Source: Paralithodes platypus
Lineage: Eukaryota > Arthropoda > Malacostraca > Decapoda > Lithodidae
Length of the DNA stretch: 64,000 bases
Reading direction: 5' to 3'
Assembly: GCA_032716605.1 (NCBI GenBank)
Contig: CM064517.1
Location: 25,539,340 to 25,603,339 of the forward strand
Positions within the stretch are counted from its first letter, which is position 1; each line of letters begins with the position of its first letter. This document shows positions 20,337-34,700 of the stretch, one piece after another. Below the pieces are notes generated by a model. It had not been told where the DNA came from, made no database searches, and saw only the letters and a list, made by a program, of their open reading frames with translations. Made by a program: the position numbers and the translations under genes.

Positions 20337-22095
20337 GATTGATTAATAGGGAACTGCTGTGGAAAATAATGGCAAGTAGTGGGATTACAGAAAAATATAT
20401 TAACGTCATAAAATTGATGTACCAGAGCACGAAGGCGAAGTACGCTTTAGGAAATATAGAAACGGGATGGGTAGAAAGCAAGAGGGGAGTAAGACAAGGG
20501 TGTGTACTATCGCCGCTATTATTCGCGCTCTATATGGAAGAAATTATGCAGAGAATAAAAAGGGTAGGGGAAGGGATTAGGATAAATCAAGAAAGGCTGG
20601 GGTACTCCTGTTCGCAGACGACGTAGTCCTGATGGCTGAGACAGTTAGAAGAAGGAACAAGATTTGGGGCGGAGTTAGAAGTGAGATTCAGCAAAGAAAA
20701 GAGCCAAGTGATGAAAGTGAAGGGACAACTACATGAGGATTAGGAGTAACATTGGAAGGCAACAGAATGAAGAAGATTAGAGAATATAAATACATGGGAG
20801 TGACAATTACAGAGAGAGGGTTTGAAAAGGCGAAAAGTGAAAAGATAGGGCAGATGCAACAGTGGAATGGGAGACTATGGAGCGCGACAAGGATCCAGGC
20901 AAACAGCTATGAAATAGTGCGAGGGCTGTGGAAGGGAAAAGGAGTAGCCTACCTGCGGTAATGTATGGCATGGAGGAGATGGGAACTACAGAGGCAGAAA
21001 CAAGAAAGTTGGAAACTATACAAAATATAATCAGAAGGACAGGATTAGGAGCGAATAAATGTGTGGCACAGGAAGCAATCCGGGGAGAAATGGGGTGGAG
21101 CGCTTTTGAAGAGAAGATAGGGAAAGCTAAAGAAAAGTACAAAGTGAGGCTAGAAGAGATGGAGGAAAATCAATGGCCAAAGAAGGAGTACAGATGGGCG
21201 AGCGAGGGAAGTAAACGAAACAGGGAGTGTAAAAGAAGACTTGAAAGGATAAATATAATACAGGACCATGTGGGAGGGGAATTTAGAAACAAAAATGGGA
21301 GGGGTGATTGGGTGAGAATTGAAAATGGGAGGGGATGTATAGAGAAATAGAGAAAAAATAAAATAAGAACGAAAAAGGAAGTGGAGGGAAGGGGTAGACA
21401 CAAAGACACTCTTTCATACTACAGAGAAAGAGAAGCCGACTAGGCTTCTATGGGGGAAGGGGAAGGGGATCTAAATTACTGTTCAAGGCAAGGACAGGAT
21501 CCCTAGACACAAACGAATGAACAAGGAATTGGAACGGGATAGGACTCACTTTAATCAGTGTTACCTAGGTAGAGACCCAATAGTTGAGGATATGCAGAAC
21601 ATATATTAACAGAATGTACAAAATATGAAGAGGAAAGAAATTACCTGGAGAGATATAGGCCAATGAGGAACAGAGTTGGGGAAATAAGATGGGAGGAAAT
21701 AAAGCAGAGAGAGGACAGAGGGGTAGAGGCATTATTGGGGCTAACAAACAATATGGAGAAACGAGAAAGGAAAATGATGAAGAGGACGTTAGAGGATATA
21801 TGGAGAAAGATAAATGGGTAAATGGAAGGGGTGAGAGAGAGAAAAAAAAAATAATTACATGGAAAAGGGAGGGAAGGGGGCACGGAGAGGAAAATTAAAG
21901 GAGAAATGGTGGAGGGGGATAGATAGGTCCAAAGAGCTGTCCCTACTATTATCCTTCTACTCTAAACTTTCCCTCTTATTAACATTTTCTGAGCCAGTAG
22001 GCCTACATAGCCTATAGAAAGGTCAGCCCTGTCGACCAAGATTGAAGCAATCAGCAACAGCAGTGTCTGCGGGAAAACTCAATAGAAGAAGAAGG
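20337..22095 (+). mobile_element. 5'-truncated LINE with GAA tail
   Basis: Frame 1 (20344-20622) carries INRELLWKIMASSGITEKY and the RT block KRGVRQGCVLSPLLFALYME. A shift is needed to reach the catalytic LFADDVVLMAE (near 20610-20640). 20752-20958 continues (EYKYMGVTITERGFEKAKSE), and 20928-21347 gives the C-terminal part (VMYGMEEMGTTEAETRKLE). Further C-terminal coding is scattered in other frames to about 21890. The 3' end carries a short GAA run (22084-22095). The GxRQGCxLSPxLF form differs from the CR1 copies, so this is another LINE clade. Inactive. Confidence 0.82.
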
Positions 22096-22740
22096 TAACA
22101 TCAAATGTATTATCTAATGACAACTTTTATAGTGTTTGTATGTTACGTTGGTGAAGAGCACAAAGCTATTACAATGATGATACAGTCCGTAGGGTCTGTG
22201 GTAGAATAATAGAATAGATAGATACAAATAGTAATTATACTATGGTATGGTTTATTGTGTCGTCGTTTGCATGTAGTACAGTCACGCTCAAAAGTTGTGT
22301 TGCATCATCATAGCCCATTTTGGTTATCTAGCTCTTGTAATAGAAATTAAAAGTGCTTAATATATTCTACGTGAAAATATTCACATTCCAGCTTAATTGA
22401 GGATATTTTTCTTATATCAAGAAAGGAATATGGAGTTAGCCTAAATGTGCGAAACTGTATTACAACTTATGAGCGTAACTGTACTCGCTTCATTGATGAC
22501 CCGTGAACGAAACGAAAAGAAGATGAGCACATTTTAAACAATAATAATAAGAAGATGAGATTGCCAACTTGGCATAGTAACTTGTAAGTTGGCAACCTTT
22601 GAACAATGAACTCGGGATCCCTTCAAGATTTAATTGACTGTTGCTAGCCAAACGAGGAAGGTGTTACGTGGAAGAAGTTGAAGACTCAAGAACATACATT
22701 AACTTACAACAGTCAACTTAAAATAATAGGCTACTTGAAA

Positions 22741-22762
22741 ATGAAGGGGAAAGTACAAACTG
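22741..22762 (+). CDS. PTER: PTER coding exon 1 (22 nt, MKGKVQT)
   Basis: ATG followed by seven codons (MKGKVQT) and one base of the next, then donor G|GTGAGATATG. The peptide equals the conserved N-terminus of the family (GKVQTV in vertebrates), and phase 1 fits exon 2 exactly, completing Val8. Too short for ORF callers. It is chosen over other upstream ATGs because both phase and sequence fit. Confidence 0.85.
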
Positions 22763-25700
22763 GTGAGATATGATTTATCCTAGGCTAGCCTATAACACAC
22801 TAGGCCTAGTGCAATAGGCTAATGTGTACCCTAGGCGAAATATAAATTCTAGATAAGCCTAGCTTAGGCCTATTGCACATGGAACAGGGAAGAGTGATTA
22901 CTTACATAAGTTACATGTCATGGTTATTTGGGGTATTTTGTTTTTGTCACCCCCTGGTGGCTGGTACCATTTTCGGTTTTGTCTTGGGGCCTAGGCTATT
23001 GCACTTTGAACCAGTAGCCAATGGATTTAGGCTACTGCTATAGTTCACTAAGAGCCTAGGTAGAATATTAACAGTAGTTTTAAGATAGGCCTAATTACTG
23101 TAATTAGGCCTAGGCCTATTTTGATTTTAGGCCTATTAAAATTTTTGGAAAGATGCTACCTAGGCTAGGCCTATTTTAATACCACAAATTTTCCGAGTGT
23201 TTTTTATAAACAAAATTGGTCATTTGCATCAATATATAGTGTGTGTAATGAATTAGAAATCTCGGGAAAACCTATTTTCCCCATTAGGCCTATCGATCGA
23301 TGTTGAGACACACTCCCCCGATAGTGATTTGAAAAGACATTAGCCTAACCTAACAACCTTACCTAACCTAACCTAGTATTATGGGTGGGGGCTGCCGCCC
23401 CCACACCCCCGCTGGTTGAGTACTAATCCCTTAATACAAAACAAAAAAATTGGCTGTCGATTAGCCTATAGCCTACGAAGGTGAAAGAAAAGTCGATGAA
23501 GTCTATGGTGTTTACTCTGCAATATTCAGCTTGATGGTACATTGATAACGGGACAGTACCGTATTGACAACCTTGTTACGAAAATTAAATTTTAGTACCA
23601 TACTTTTATAGGCCTATTAGGTTTTTCTGAGGGTTTAACACATTTTCATATGATCTTTAGAGCATATAGATTCATTATTTATCTTCAAATATATCAACAA
23701 AATTTGTGGTATTAAAATAACATTAGGCCTAAACCCACTTTTTTGTTAAGGAATTAGCCTAGGCCTACTGTGTTGATAATTTGGTACTTATTACCGAAAC
23801 TACCACTAGGCCTAATGATTTCTCAATATTTGAAGGCTGATAGAATAAGGATGTTGCAAAGATCATATTAAAATGTGTTTCAACCACTGGAGATACATTT
23901 TATGTGCACTAGCCTATAATATACAGTATATACTGTAAAAACTAAAAACTCTCCCTATTGATGGCAGTGAAACTTTTATTTAAGCCCCTTAGGCTACTGT
24001 TAAAATAGATGCTGATTTCAATAATTCATGGGGGGGGGGGGGTGAGGGGAGCAAAGCCCCCCTCAACCCATCCTGTATCCAAAGGCAAAACAAAATGTAT
24101 ATTTACTCTGAAAGACTGAAAATTACTTAGCCTACATCTGAGTGTTTTAAGATCATTGAATAATGGGAGAAATAAAAGGTAAAATTCTAGTTTCACGTAC
24201 ACAGCGACAAAAGGGAGGCGCCGTTGTAAAGGCATAGCTTCCCTGACCAACTATGAAGATCAGGGAAATTGCTGGGTAAAAGACGTAATATAATGATAAT
24301 AAACTACATTAACGACATTAGCCTAACCTAACCTGGTATTATGTAATAGCTATGGTGCCGCATATGGGGAGATTTTTTTTTTTTTTTTTTATAGTAGGTA
24401 TAATTCCTTATAATGCATTTCCGCCGCTTTGGACATATATAGGAATTAAGTATGGTATATGACAACTCTGAAGTAGCCATAGAAATTTATGAGTATGCTG
24501 TGAAAGCGAAACTAGAATTAAACCAAATAAAATTTTCTGGGGATTGTAACTAATTTTAACAACTGTATAGCCTAGCCTAATGATGAAAACTACCTAAAAT
24601 CAAAAAGAAAAACCATGAGAGAATTAGCGGTAGGCCTAGTTTCGGTTATATTTTCCGATAATTCTTTAGAATTTAGATTAGGGCCTTCCGCTCAATCGTT
24701 GAGGGTGAACACCACCTAGCGTTCGAGCTTCTAAGGTACGGGAACAAGAGAGCACTACAAAACGACACCAACTACAAAAGCGGACAGCAAGAAATTACCG
24801 CCAAGGACACAGTGAAGGACTTGGGAGTAAATATGAGCAGTGACGCCACTTTTTCCCAGCATATTACCAAAGCCACAACAACAGCAAAACAAATAGCAGG
24901 CTGGATCCTGAGAACCTTCCACACAAGAAATGAGAGGTGTATGCTAACATTGTGGAAGTCACTGGTCCTACCACGACTGGAGTACTGCTCCCAGCTCTGG
25001 TCTCCCCAAAAAGTAGGAGAAATAACAGAAATTGAAGCCACCCAGAGGACATTCACCAGTAAAATCCATGGGTTTCAACACTTTAACTACTGGGAGAGAC
25101 TTAAGGAGCTGCAGCTGTACTCACTTCAAAGACGTAGGGAGAGAGATACATCATCTACGTCTGGAAGATTTTGGAAAAAAAGGTACCAAACCCAAACATC
25201 CAAGAGACTCAGCACCAAAGGCGAGGGAGGCTGTGCTATGTGAGGACTACGCCGGGATCAACACAAAAAATCAAATCCCTGATCCATCACAGCTTTACAT
25301 ACAATGGAACCAGACTGTTCAACTGTATACCAGCCCCTCTCAGGAACATAACCGGGGTGTCTCCAGACACCTTCAAGAAACACTTGGACATGTGGCTGGC
25401 CAAAATACCGGACCGGCCACCAACACCAGGATACCCCAGCACCAACTCCAACCGACTTCTGGAATGGAGAGTGGAAGAAAGGGAGCTGCCTGGTCGCAGT
25501 GGAGCCCCAGCTCAACTGTGTCACTAACGGACGGAATACAACTAAGTGTAACTAAGTGTAAGTGTAGCTCGCTCCTACTTGTGGACGTAAACACTCACCT
25601 GCCTCCTCCAATGACAATAATGCTATTACCCTAACCTGGGCCCTGGGGAGTTGCTACCCCCAGACCCACAGCTCCCAGACCCCCGCTGCGCTCTTAAAAA

Positions 25701-28700
25701 TTATGTAGAAGACGTCAAAGTACTAAAAAGCACTGCGGGAAAGTGAAAAACGCCTCTAAGATATCGCATTGTTTATAAAAATAGGGGTAGGCTAATTATA
25801 GGGAAAAGGTTTGCACTCTTATTTTTCATGTTTTTTCCTTCAGATTTTGAGAAATTAGCATTTTCATGGTTTTAGTTATAATTCCAACGTGGGATACAAG
25901 ATGGTTCACCCCCTCCCCCCCCCCCAAGACTTATTAAAACCATCATCTATGTTGCCAGCTGGGGGTAAATATCGATTGTACTCCATAATGAATAAGTTTG
26001 TAAATAGCGAGGAAGTCGGAGGGAGCTCGGAGACTCTGAGAGTGATGGGACTTTGCATTATTTCCAGTAATATCGGGTTTTATAAATGTGATCAAAATTA
26101 TTCTCCCACAGTGGATTATACATGAGTACAGAGTATAAGGATTCCATAGACCTGCCCCTGCATTGTCCCTGATACATTATTTATAATAAGGCGGCGAGCC
26201 TTTTCTAAATAATTATCACAATAGGAAATGGTGGTTACTAGTTATACTGTAGGCCTACAGTACTGTATATTGAATCAAGGTTCTGGCTCTTATCTCAAAA
26301 ACTGACACTTGGGGCAGTCCAGAAAAGGGCTGCCTGGCATGCTGCCATTAGGACATACTGTACAGTAAAACAAAAATCTCATCTTGTGTAGACCTCTTGG
26401 CCTTTAAATTCTGTACTGTATATATTGATTCATATTAATCTTCAGTAGTAAATGCTCACCATGTTGTTATTAATTGGGTTGTTAATCACAAATTTTGGTT
26501 AAATTTGGTAGTGTACCGGTATCACAAATTCCTGGTTGCTATACAGTGTACTTATAATCTTTTAACAGTATGTGGAGAGCAGGATCCCGGGACCTTGGGG
26601 AGGACCTTGACACACGAGCACCTCTTCATGGACTTTGATGTGGCCAGCGTCCAACCCGCCCCTGAAGACAAACATTTGGAAAATTGCCCCTTCACACTTC
26701 CGAACTTGGGCTGGATCCGGCAGAACCCGTATGTGGTAATGCCTGTAGCTACTCTTGGTCTATCAGGCAGGGTAGCGAAGGCTTTATTTATCCGGGCTAC
26801 TTTGTGATAAGGGCCAAGCAAAAGGCATGAATGACAGTAGGGAATGTAATACAGGTACAGTATTTTAATACAATTTTCTTTCCTACAGTACAGTATTTGC
26901 ATCTGAATGCATGGTACAGTACTGTATAATTATACAACATTGGTTGTGATGACGGTACATTACTGTACTGTATTGCATGAGCATGACTTTGTAGAGTTAT
27001 TAAGTGCTGCATACTGTATTACTGAAATATTGTATCTTTATATGCCTTCCCTTTGAGTAGTTACTGCTAAAGGACAACCTTACCTGTGAACATGTGTATC
27101 GTTCGCTCAAACTCGCTCCTTAGGTATACCCGGTACCGTGCAGTATTGCACCCAGTTTATTTGTGGACTATTTATGAATGTAAAATGTAAAAAATATATT
27201 GTAACTGTTATGCCATGTTTTCAATAAACGTGATATAGTCTGATTGCTATTCCCGGACTGGGAATCTGCAGTTATCTTCAACAAAGGTACAGTACCTCTC
27301 CACTGGGTGAGGACTGACCTTATTTCCACAAATCACCACACAAATACAGTAACAGGCAATAGACATAAAATACAAGGAAAGGTTACAAAGGTTTTTATTT
27401 TTAACTGCTAGGGTACACAATATCAAAGTATGTCTCAAGAATGGATAATAGCACTTAGAAATAAAGAATGGATAAACAAATATAATGTAGAATGGGAGTT
27501 GCAGGGGCTGATAAATATGTTTGGAACAGTGTGTGAAAAACGGATTCTGAGGTTAAATGCGGGGAAGAGCAAGGTTATGGTCACAGAGTGTGAGGTGAAG
27601 TTGAACGGTCAGGTAATGGAGAATGTCAGCTCATTCAAGTATCTAGTCAGTGTGTTGAGCAAAGATTGGAGTATGAATGAAGAAGTGCGGGAGAGGGTGC
27701 AACAAGGGAAGAGGGTTATAGGAACGCACTCCAGAAGTATATCCATACTCAAATCACCCACCGATCCATCCAGTCACTCAAAGACAACACTCAGCTAAAT
27801 GCACGGCCCCCTGAAGGCCATCCCTTAGAATCCCTCTTTTTCTCGTGAGGACAGAGTCCACCTGGCTGCGATGTGGGCACCATCCAGCCCTTCTGAGTTA
27901 TCAGAAGAGGCTGAAGGACTCTGTCCAGGTTGTAACACAACACCGCACACTATCAAACACATTATAGAAGACTGCATAACACACAACCACTTACGCCAAC
28001 AACACAACACACTCCTTGAGAACTTTCTGGGAAAACCCGGTCTCGGCCGTGGCCTTCCTTAGCAGCTTGGGGCTGTTCGGCCAGGCAGCATAAGGAATGA
28101 CTACTACTATCAGTATATATATTTGTTTTACCCTATAAAGGATGGGCTGGTCTATCAGAATGAGAGTTGAGCGTTCTCTGCCATACCCATAGCTTACTCT
28201 GACTGTTCCTTTTGCTTGTATGTTTTCTGGATCTCAAGTGACGGCGTCTTTTCCGTGGATTGACCTCCCTACTGCCAACCCTGGCAGATTGGGAGCCAAA
28301 GCGTCACATTTTTCCTTTGCCCCTCAACTTTCCCTTTATAGTTGCTGAGGGGCACAGGGCCTTGGGTGGGACTTTTGTTTCCCGGGCGTTTCCGCACCCT
28401 CCTCAGCTCCCCGCCTTTGAGTGGCTTCGGTCACCTGGGCATTATTAGTGGTAGGCTGGGAGGGTTCTGTGGGGGTGCTCGGTTATGGCCTTGGCCTTGC
28501 TTGGGACCTTGGGGCTGCTCGGCCAGACAGCCTGAGGAACAGCAACAACAACAACAACCCTATAAAGGATGTAGTCATGTAGTTAGCTTCATAAAACATT
28601 TCTAAAGGAAATCTTAGGGCTAAAAAAACATGGGAAAAGATGTTTAAGAATATGTCTCTAAAACAGTGGGCAGTTGGGCTAGCATTTCTCCCTCCTAAAA

Positions 28701-31700
28701 CAAGCTAGAGAATAAAACTTAGTTCCTTAGAAAATAGAGGCAATTCATTCATGTCCACCCCATCCATCTAAAATTACCCTTGACTGAGTTACAAGAGATT
28801 AGAGTAAAGATTTCTGGCCTAAATATAATGAATAGACTGCAGTAGTAGTACTGTAGAAGTAATTCCCTAGGCTGCATGGCCGAACAGTCCTGTCAGACTA
28901 CAGTAGATTATGATAGTTTGTAATGGTAAATATTTGCTACACCAGTATTGTAGTTTCCTTACAAGGCTTGTATAAATGTTACATTTTTGTATTACTGGTA
29001 CTGTATTATATAATATTGTATTAGTTATTGTTTTTGTATAATATTCTTGGTAACTGGTAACACTTGTGCTTATGACTCAAAGGTCCAGGGTTTCGAATAC
29101 CATTCTGGCCATTATGAATTTGTTTATCTGGTGGATGTCTTCAATCATAATATTTTGTCTATCTACTCGGGCACATTCCCCATTTTTGTATTTATTTATT
29201 TTTTATTTACAGTACTGTATTATTATTTATTTTTTATTTACAGTACTGTATTATTATTTATTTTTTTATTTACAGTACTGTATTATTTTTTGTTTTTTAG
29301 CTGGGGGTGGCTGACTCGAGACAGAGCCCAAACAGGGTGTGTAATATATACTGTGTACAGTACGAAGATTTGCAGGATAAAGTAGTCTGGAGTAATATAC
29401 CCCCATTACAGAAAAAGCGTTTTATTGTTATAAAGACACAACTAGTTTCGACTCTCTACAGGAAACTTGTGTCTTTATAACAATTAATTAACAATTCTGT
29501 CGTGTGGCCAGCCCTATAAGAGTTGCGTTCTGTAGCTCAGTGGTCTGGTTAACCCTTAATTGGCGGGTCCCGCCTTAAGTCGGTTAGAGAACCATAGCCT
29601 AAACAGCGGGTCCTGCCTTAAGTCGTATGCGATTTTGAGCACATTATCGGCTCTGAGAGAGAGTCCACGCGGTGGGAGGACTGCAGGCGGGCTCTTTTCC
29701 GTTCAGCGTGGACCTAGTCCCGCCACTACCACATCTCAACACATCCCTGGTCCCGCGAGACAGGATAAAAACTGAGGAAATTACTGTATTTTAGGTTTTT
29801 TCCCTTCGTGTTGCAACATCATTGCAAGAGAACCCGTGGTCGTACAAGGATGATTCAAGTGTCATTGGAAAGCTCAATTATCGCCCTTTTACTGATACAT
29901 AATTGTATTACGCTCTGGCTCTTCTTTATGCATGAAAAAGAGCATGGAATGAAGCTCGTTTAGGGTAAATCTGCCGGCTTGGCAGGTAGTAGTGTTACAA
30001 AAGGACCCGATTGTTAGGGGTTAAACTACGATTTAAAAAAAAAAAAAAAAAATCTGTTGTGTGGGTTTATTACTGTACTCCATTTAAGCATTAACGGCAC
30101 TGTGAATTTCTCTTCCCAAAAAGTACCGGTAGTCTTGTCTTTTATTCATATATTTTAAGTACAGTAAGGCATACATACATATGATGGTTTAATGTTCTTT
30201 TCCATTATTTTGTAATGGCTCAGACGGAATTGAATGAATGTATGATTCAAGTAGCCTGATATTTGCTGCACACCATCACTAATTTCACAGTACCTTACCT
30301 TTAGTAAGTACAGGAAGTAATAAAAAATTTATTATGTTTTTTACACCAACCAACTTCACATCTAAACTCAATTAATGAAATCAAAAAATACATGTGGCAC
30401 TCCGAGGATAACAAAATTAATACATGTGGCACTCCGAGGATAACAAATACATGTGGCACTCCGAGGATAACAAATACATGTGGCACTCCGAGGATAACAA
30501 ATCTCATATTGAGAAGAAAAGTGTCTGCGGTAGCTAAGTTTTGTGGCTGATTCTGTAGACTAGACCACATTTTAAAAAGTTCAATGAGATGTCCATGAAA
30601 CCATTTTTCCATGTCAGATAGTTAATTTCATACGTATGGTAATGACACCTTTCATTTGACAGATTCCTTACATATTAATTGCTCAGCTGACTAATATAGA
30701 TATGTGTTTGAAAGAGAAGCCTTGTCCAGCATATTTAGATTCAAGGAGTAGGAATATTATGTTTCTTTTGTCTGGGAACACATAATGATTCACAGTATTG
30801 TTTATAATAATATAGAAATAATATTTCAAGCTTTACTGTATTAAAAAAAAATCTTACTATGAAATTTTCTTGGTGTTATTCAGCAACTGTTATTGCCCTA
30901 ATTCAAGCTTATTCAATTTCATTATGAAGTATATTTACTTATATCAAGGAATGGAAATTATAGTGAAAGTAGTGAATGGGGACAGTAGTTTTTAGCTTGA
31001 CTATGAAATTTAATTAGTGAAGGGAGACACAACATTTGAGCATGACTTCATGGTACCACAGTGAGATATCTATTTTCCCATTGATCGTACTAAGATTTTA
31101 TTATCCACATTGTTTAGCTACTGCCACCGCCCCAACCTGCAAATGAACACAGCGGAGGTGATGTCAGCGGTGATGGGTGAGATGAAGGAGTACCGTCGTC
31201 TGGGGGGCGGAACCATTGTTGAGAACACCACCACGGGCATCACCAGGAACGTTAACTTCATGAGGGACATCACACGCAAGCATGGAGTTAACATTGTGGC
31301 CGGGGCAGGTGGGTTTATTTTATGGTTTAGTGACATTGTACAATCAAACTCAGTATGTCGTCACACACTTTTGTAATTTGTGTTAATACACTACAGTATA
31401 GGGAGTACTGTAATTATTATGTAAAACCATTTGTTAATGGCCTACTGGGCAAAAGCCCTTATAAGGCTGGAGTGAATTTAGAGAGAGGGACATTACAGTA
31501 CTTTGAAATTACTACAATATGAAACCAATAGAATTAGTTATGGGCTTACACCGCCTCATTGCATGGCTCTTTAGAGGCCAGACGCCTCAATCTCCACGGG
31601 GGTGATCACCAATGAATTGCCTCCATGCTTATCTGTCATCCATTAGCCGGTGCCCCTCCTCCCATCACTTTCACTCATATACCTTTAACTTCATTCTTCC

Positions 31701-34700
31701 ATCTCATTCTCGGTCTTCTCTCCCTTTCTGGACTTCCACCTCACTCTCATACACTCTTTTAGTCATTCTTTCACTCTCCTTATGCTCCACATACTTTTGG
31801 AACACTATGACAAAATTCTTAAAGCGCTAGAAGAAAAGAAAAACGTGGATGTCATTTACACCGATTTTGCTATGGCATTTGATAAATGTGACCATGGAAT
31901 AATAGCCCACAAACTCAAAGCAAAAGGTATAACGGGGAAAATCGGAAGGTGGATATACAATTTCCTAATAAACCGAAAGCAATCAGTAGCAGTAAACCAA
32001 GTAACATCTGAGCCTTCGGATGTCAACAGCTCAGTGCCTCAAGGAACAGTGCTAGCGCCCCTTCTGTTCCTCATACTAATTTGCGACATAGATACCAACA
32101 CTAGACACAGTACGGTGTCGTCTTTTGCTGATGACACAAAATTAAGCAAGATAGTAAACACACAAGAGGACACGGGCCGACTGCAGGAAGACATGAATGT
32201 AGTGTTCCAGTGGACCAGGGAAAACAACATGCAATTCAATGAAGAAAAATTCCAATTAATACGGTACGGAGATAATAATGGCGTTAAAGAAATTACAAAC
32301 TACTTAACAGAATCTAACCACATAATAGAACGGAAAGACAGTGTGAAAGACCTTGGGGTATTAATGTCTGAAAATATGGATTTCAAAGTACATAACCAGG
32401 TCAAAGTTGCGGCTGCAAAACGTCTAACGGGTTGGATTCTACGTACATTTAAAACACGCGGTGAATTGCCTATGATAACGCTCTTCAAATCTCTAGTGCT
32501 ACCGCGGCTTGAATACTGTAGCATATTAACATCCCCATACAAAGCAGGTGAAATAAATGACTTAGAGAGTGTACAAAGAAATTTCACTTCGCATATAAGT
32601 TCGATAAAACATCTACACTATTGGGAGCGTTTAAGAGCACTGAATCTGTACTCACTGGAACGTAGAAGAGAACGTTACCTAATAATATACACGTGGAAAA
32701 TCGCAGAGGGTTTAGTACCAAACCTACATACTCCGATAGTCATGAAATTCAGTGATAGGAGAGGCTGGGAATGCGAAATCCCCCGGATGAATAACAGGGG
32801 TGCTCTGGGCTCTCTGCGAGAGGGCTGGTTATCACACAGAGGCCCACGTCTCTTCAACAAACTCCCACGGCAAGTAACAGACATGAGGGACGTCTCGTTA
32901 GACAACTTCAAGAGAGCCCTCGATGTCGAACTGCAAAAAGTGCCAGACGAGCCCATCCTCGCGAGGGAGCGAGCTGTCGCTTCAAACAGTCTACTACACC
33001 AAAATCACCACCCATAACGAGGGGCGCCGCGCTCCTTGGTGCCGCTAGAAGAGTGGCGAACACATCAAAAGTATCAAAAGTAAGTAACATGACCGAACCA
33101 CCTCAGGGTGTTCCTCTTCACACTCCAGCACATCTACCGGTATATCCACATCACGTTGCTCTCGTACTTCCTCATTTGTCTGTCTCTCTCCATGTGACCC
33201 CATACACAGTTCTCAAATAACTTATTTCGAAGTCTCGCTCTAGATTTATGTCTCCAACAACGTCCATGCTTCACTCCTGCACATCAGTGCTGAGATCACC
33301 ACACTATCTTACAATGACTTCTTAACGTTGATGCTCACCTTCCTATTCCTAGTTACTGCTTTCAGTGTGCCTTAAATCCTCCTCCATGTTGCACCCTATC
33401 TTCTTACAGTTTCTTACAGTAGATCCTCTGGAAAAAGGCAAACTATGCCTGTGTATCCAGCTCAGTACCAGTACTTGCACTGCTGCGGTCGTTCACGGTG
33501 TTGGCGGCGGCGGTAGCAGACGCAACATTTTTACTATTCTGTATTTTTGTTTTATAATCAAACTTCAAATCTTGTCTTCCCCATGCTTTATCAAGATTAC
33601 TTTCAAACTCCCTTATTGATTCGGAATCGACTACATACTGGGGCAGTGCGTTCCACTCATTTACCACTCTATCACAAAATGAGTTCTTCGCCTTCTCAAG
33701 CCTATTTCTTTCTTTGTAAATTTTCTTAGAGTGTCCTCTCGTTCTTGTTCCCTCCCGCATCAAGAAGATACCTTCACACACATCCTCATCGTACTTTCCT
33801 GACACTATCTTAAAAGTCTCTATCATATCCCCTCTCTTTCTCCTATATGCCAGTGTCGGAAGTCCCAGTGTCCTCAACCTCTGCTCATAGCCCGCGTTCT
33901 TCAACGTTGGTACCAGCTTGCTAGCTCTCTCTGCACTTTCTCCACTGCTTCTATATCTTTTACCATATATGGAGCCCACACCTGGTTTGCATATTCCAGG
34001 TGTGGCCTAACCAGCGCTGTATATAGATTCCTGAAGATTTCTTCGTCAAGTGACACAAATGTCCTCCTTATCAGCCCTACAATTCTATTGGCTTTGTTTA
34101 TCTTTTCCGCTAAATGTTCTGAGAAATTTAACTTATTATCTATCACTACTCCTATATCCTTTTCTGCACTCACTTCCTCCATCGCTTCATACATACTGTA
34201 TCCTACCTTGTCTATCTTGCTGGTCCCAATCCGCATGTACTTGCATTTTTTTGGATGAAAAGGCATTAACCAATGCTCAGACCATCCCTTCATGCCCTCC
34301 ACATCTCCTTGAAGCAAACCCATATCTTCCTTACTCCTCACTCTTCTATACAGTTTAGTGTCATCCGCATACAGGTATACCTCACTTCCATTAGTTATAA
34401 CTTCAGGCAAGTCGTTGATAAATATAACGAACAGCAGTGGTCCCAACACAGATCCCTGAGGTACCCCACTTGTAATTTCCCTCCACCCCGAGCCTATTCC
34501 ATTCACCAATACCCTCTGTCTCCGATCTTTCAGGAAGGCTTCTATCCATTTCACACATTTCTCCCCTATATTATAGCTTCTAACTTTCTCTATTAACCTT
34601 TTATGTGGGACCTTATCGAAGGCCTTCATAAAATCGCAATATACCACGTCTATTACATCACCATCTTCTAGAATTTGCATCCAATCATCTACCACCTTAA

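Noticed and set aside
24230..24275. Alternative PTER first exon (ATG AAG ATC AGG)
   Set aside because: The donor phase does not fit exon 2 and the peptide lacks the conserved KVQT motif, whereas 22741-22762 fits both.
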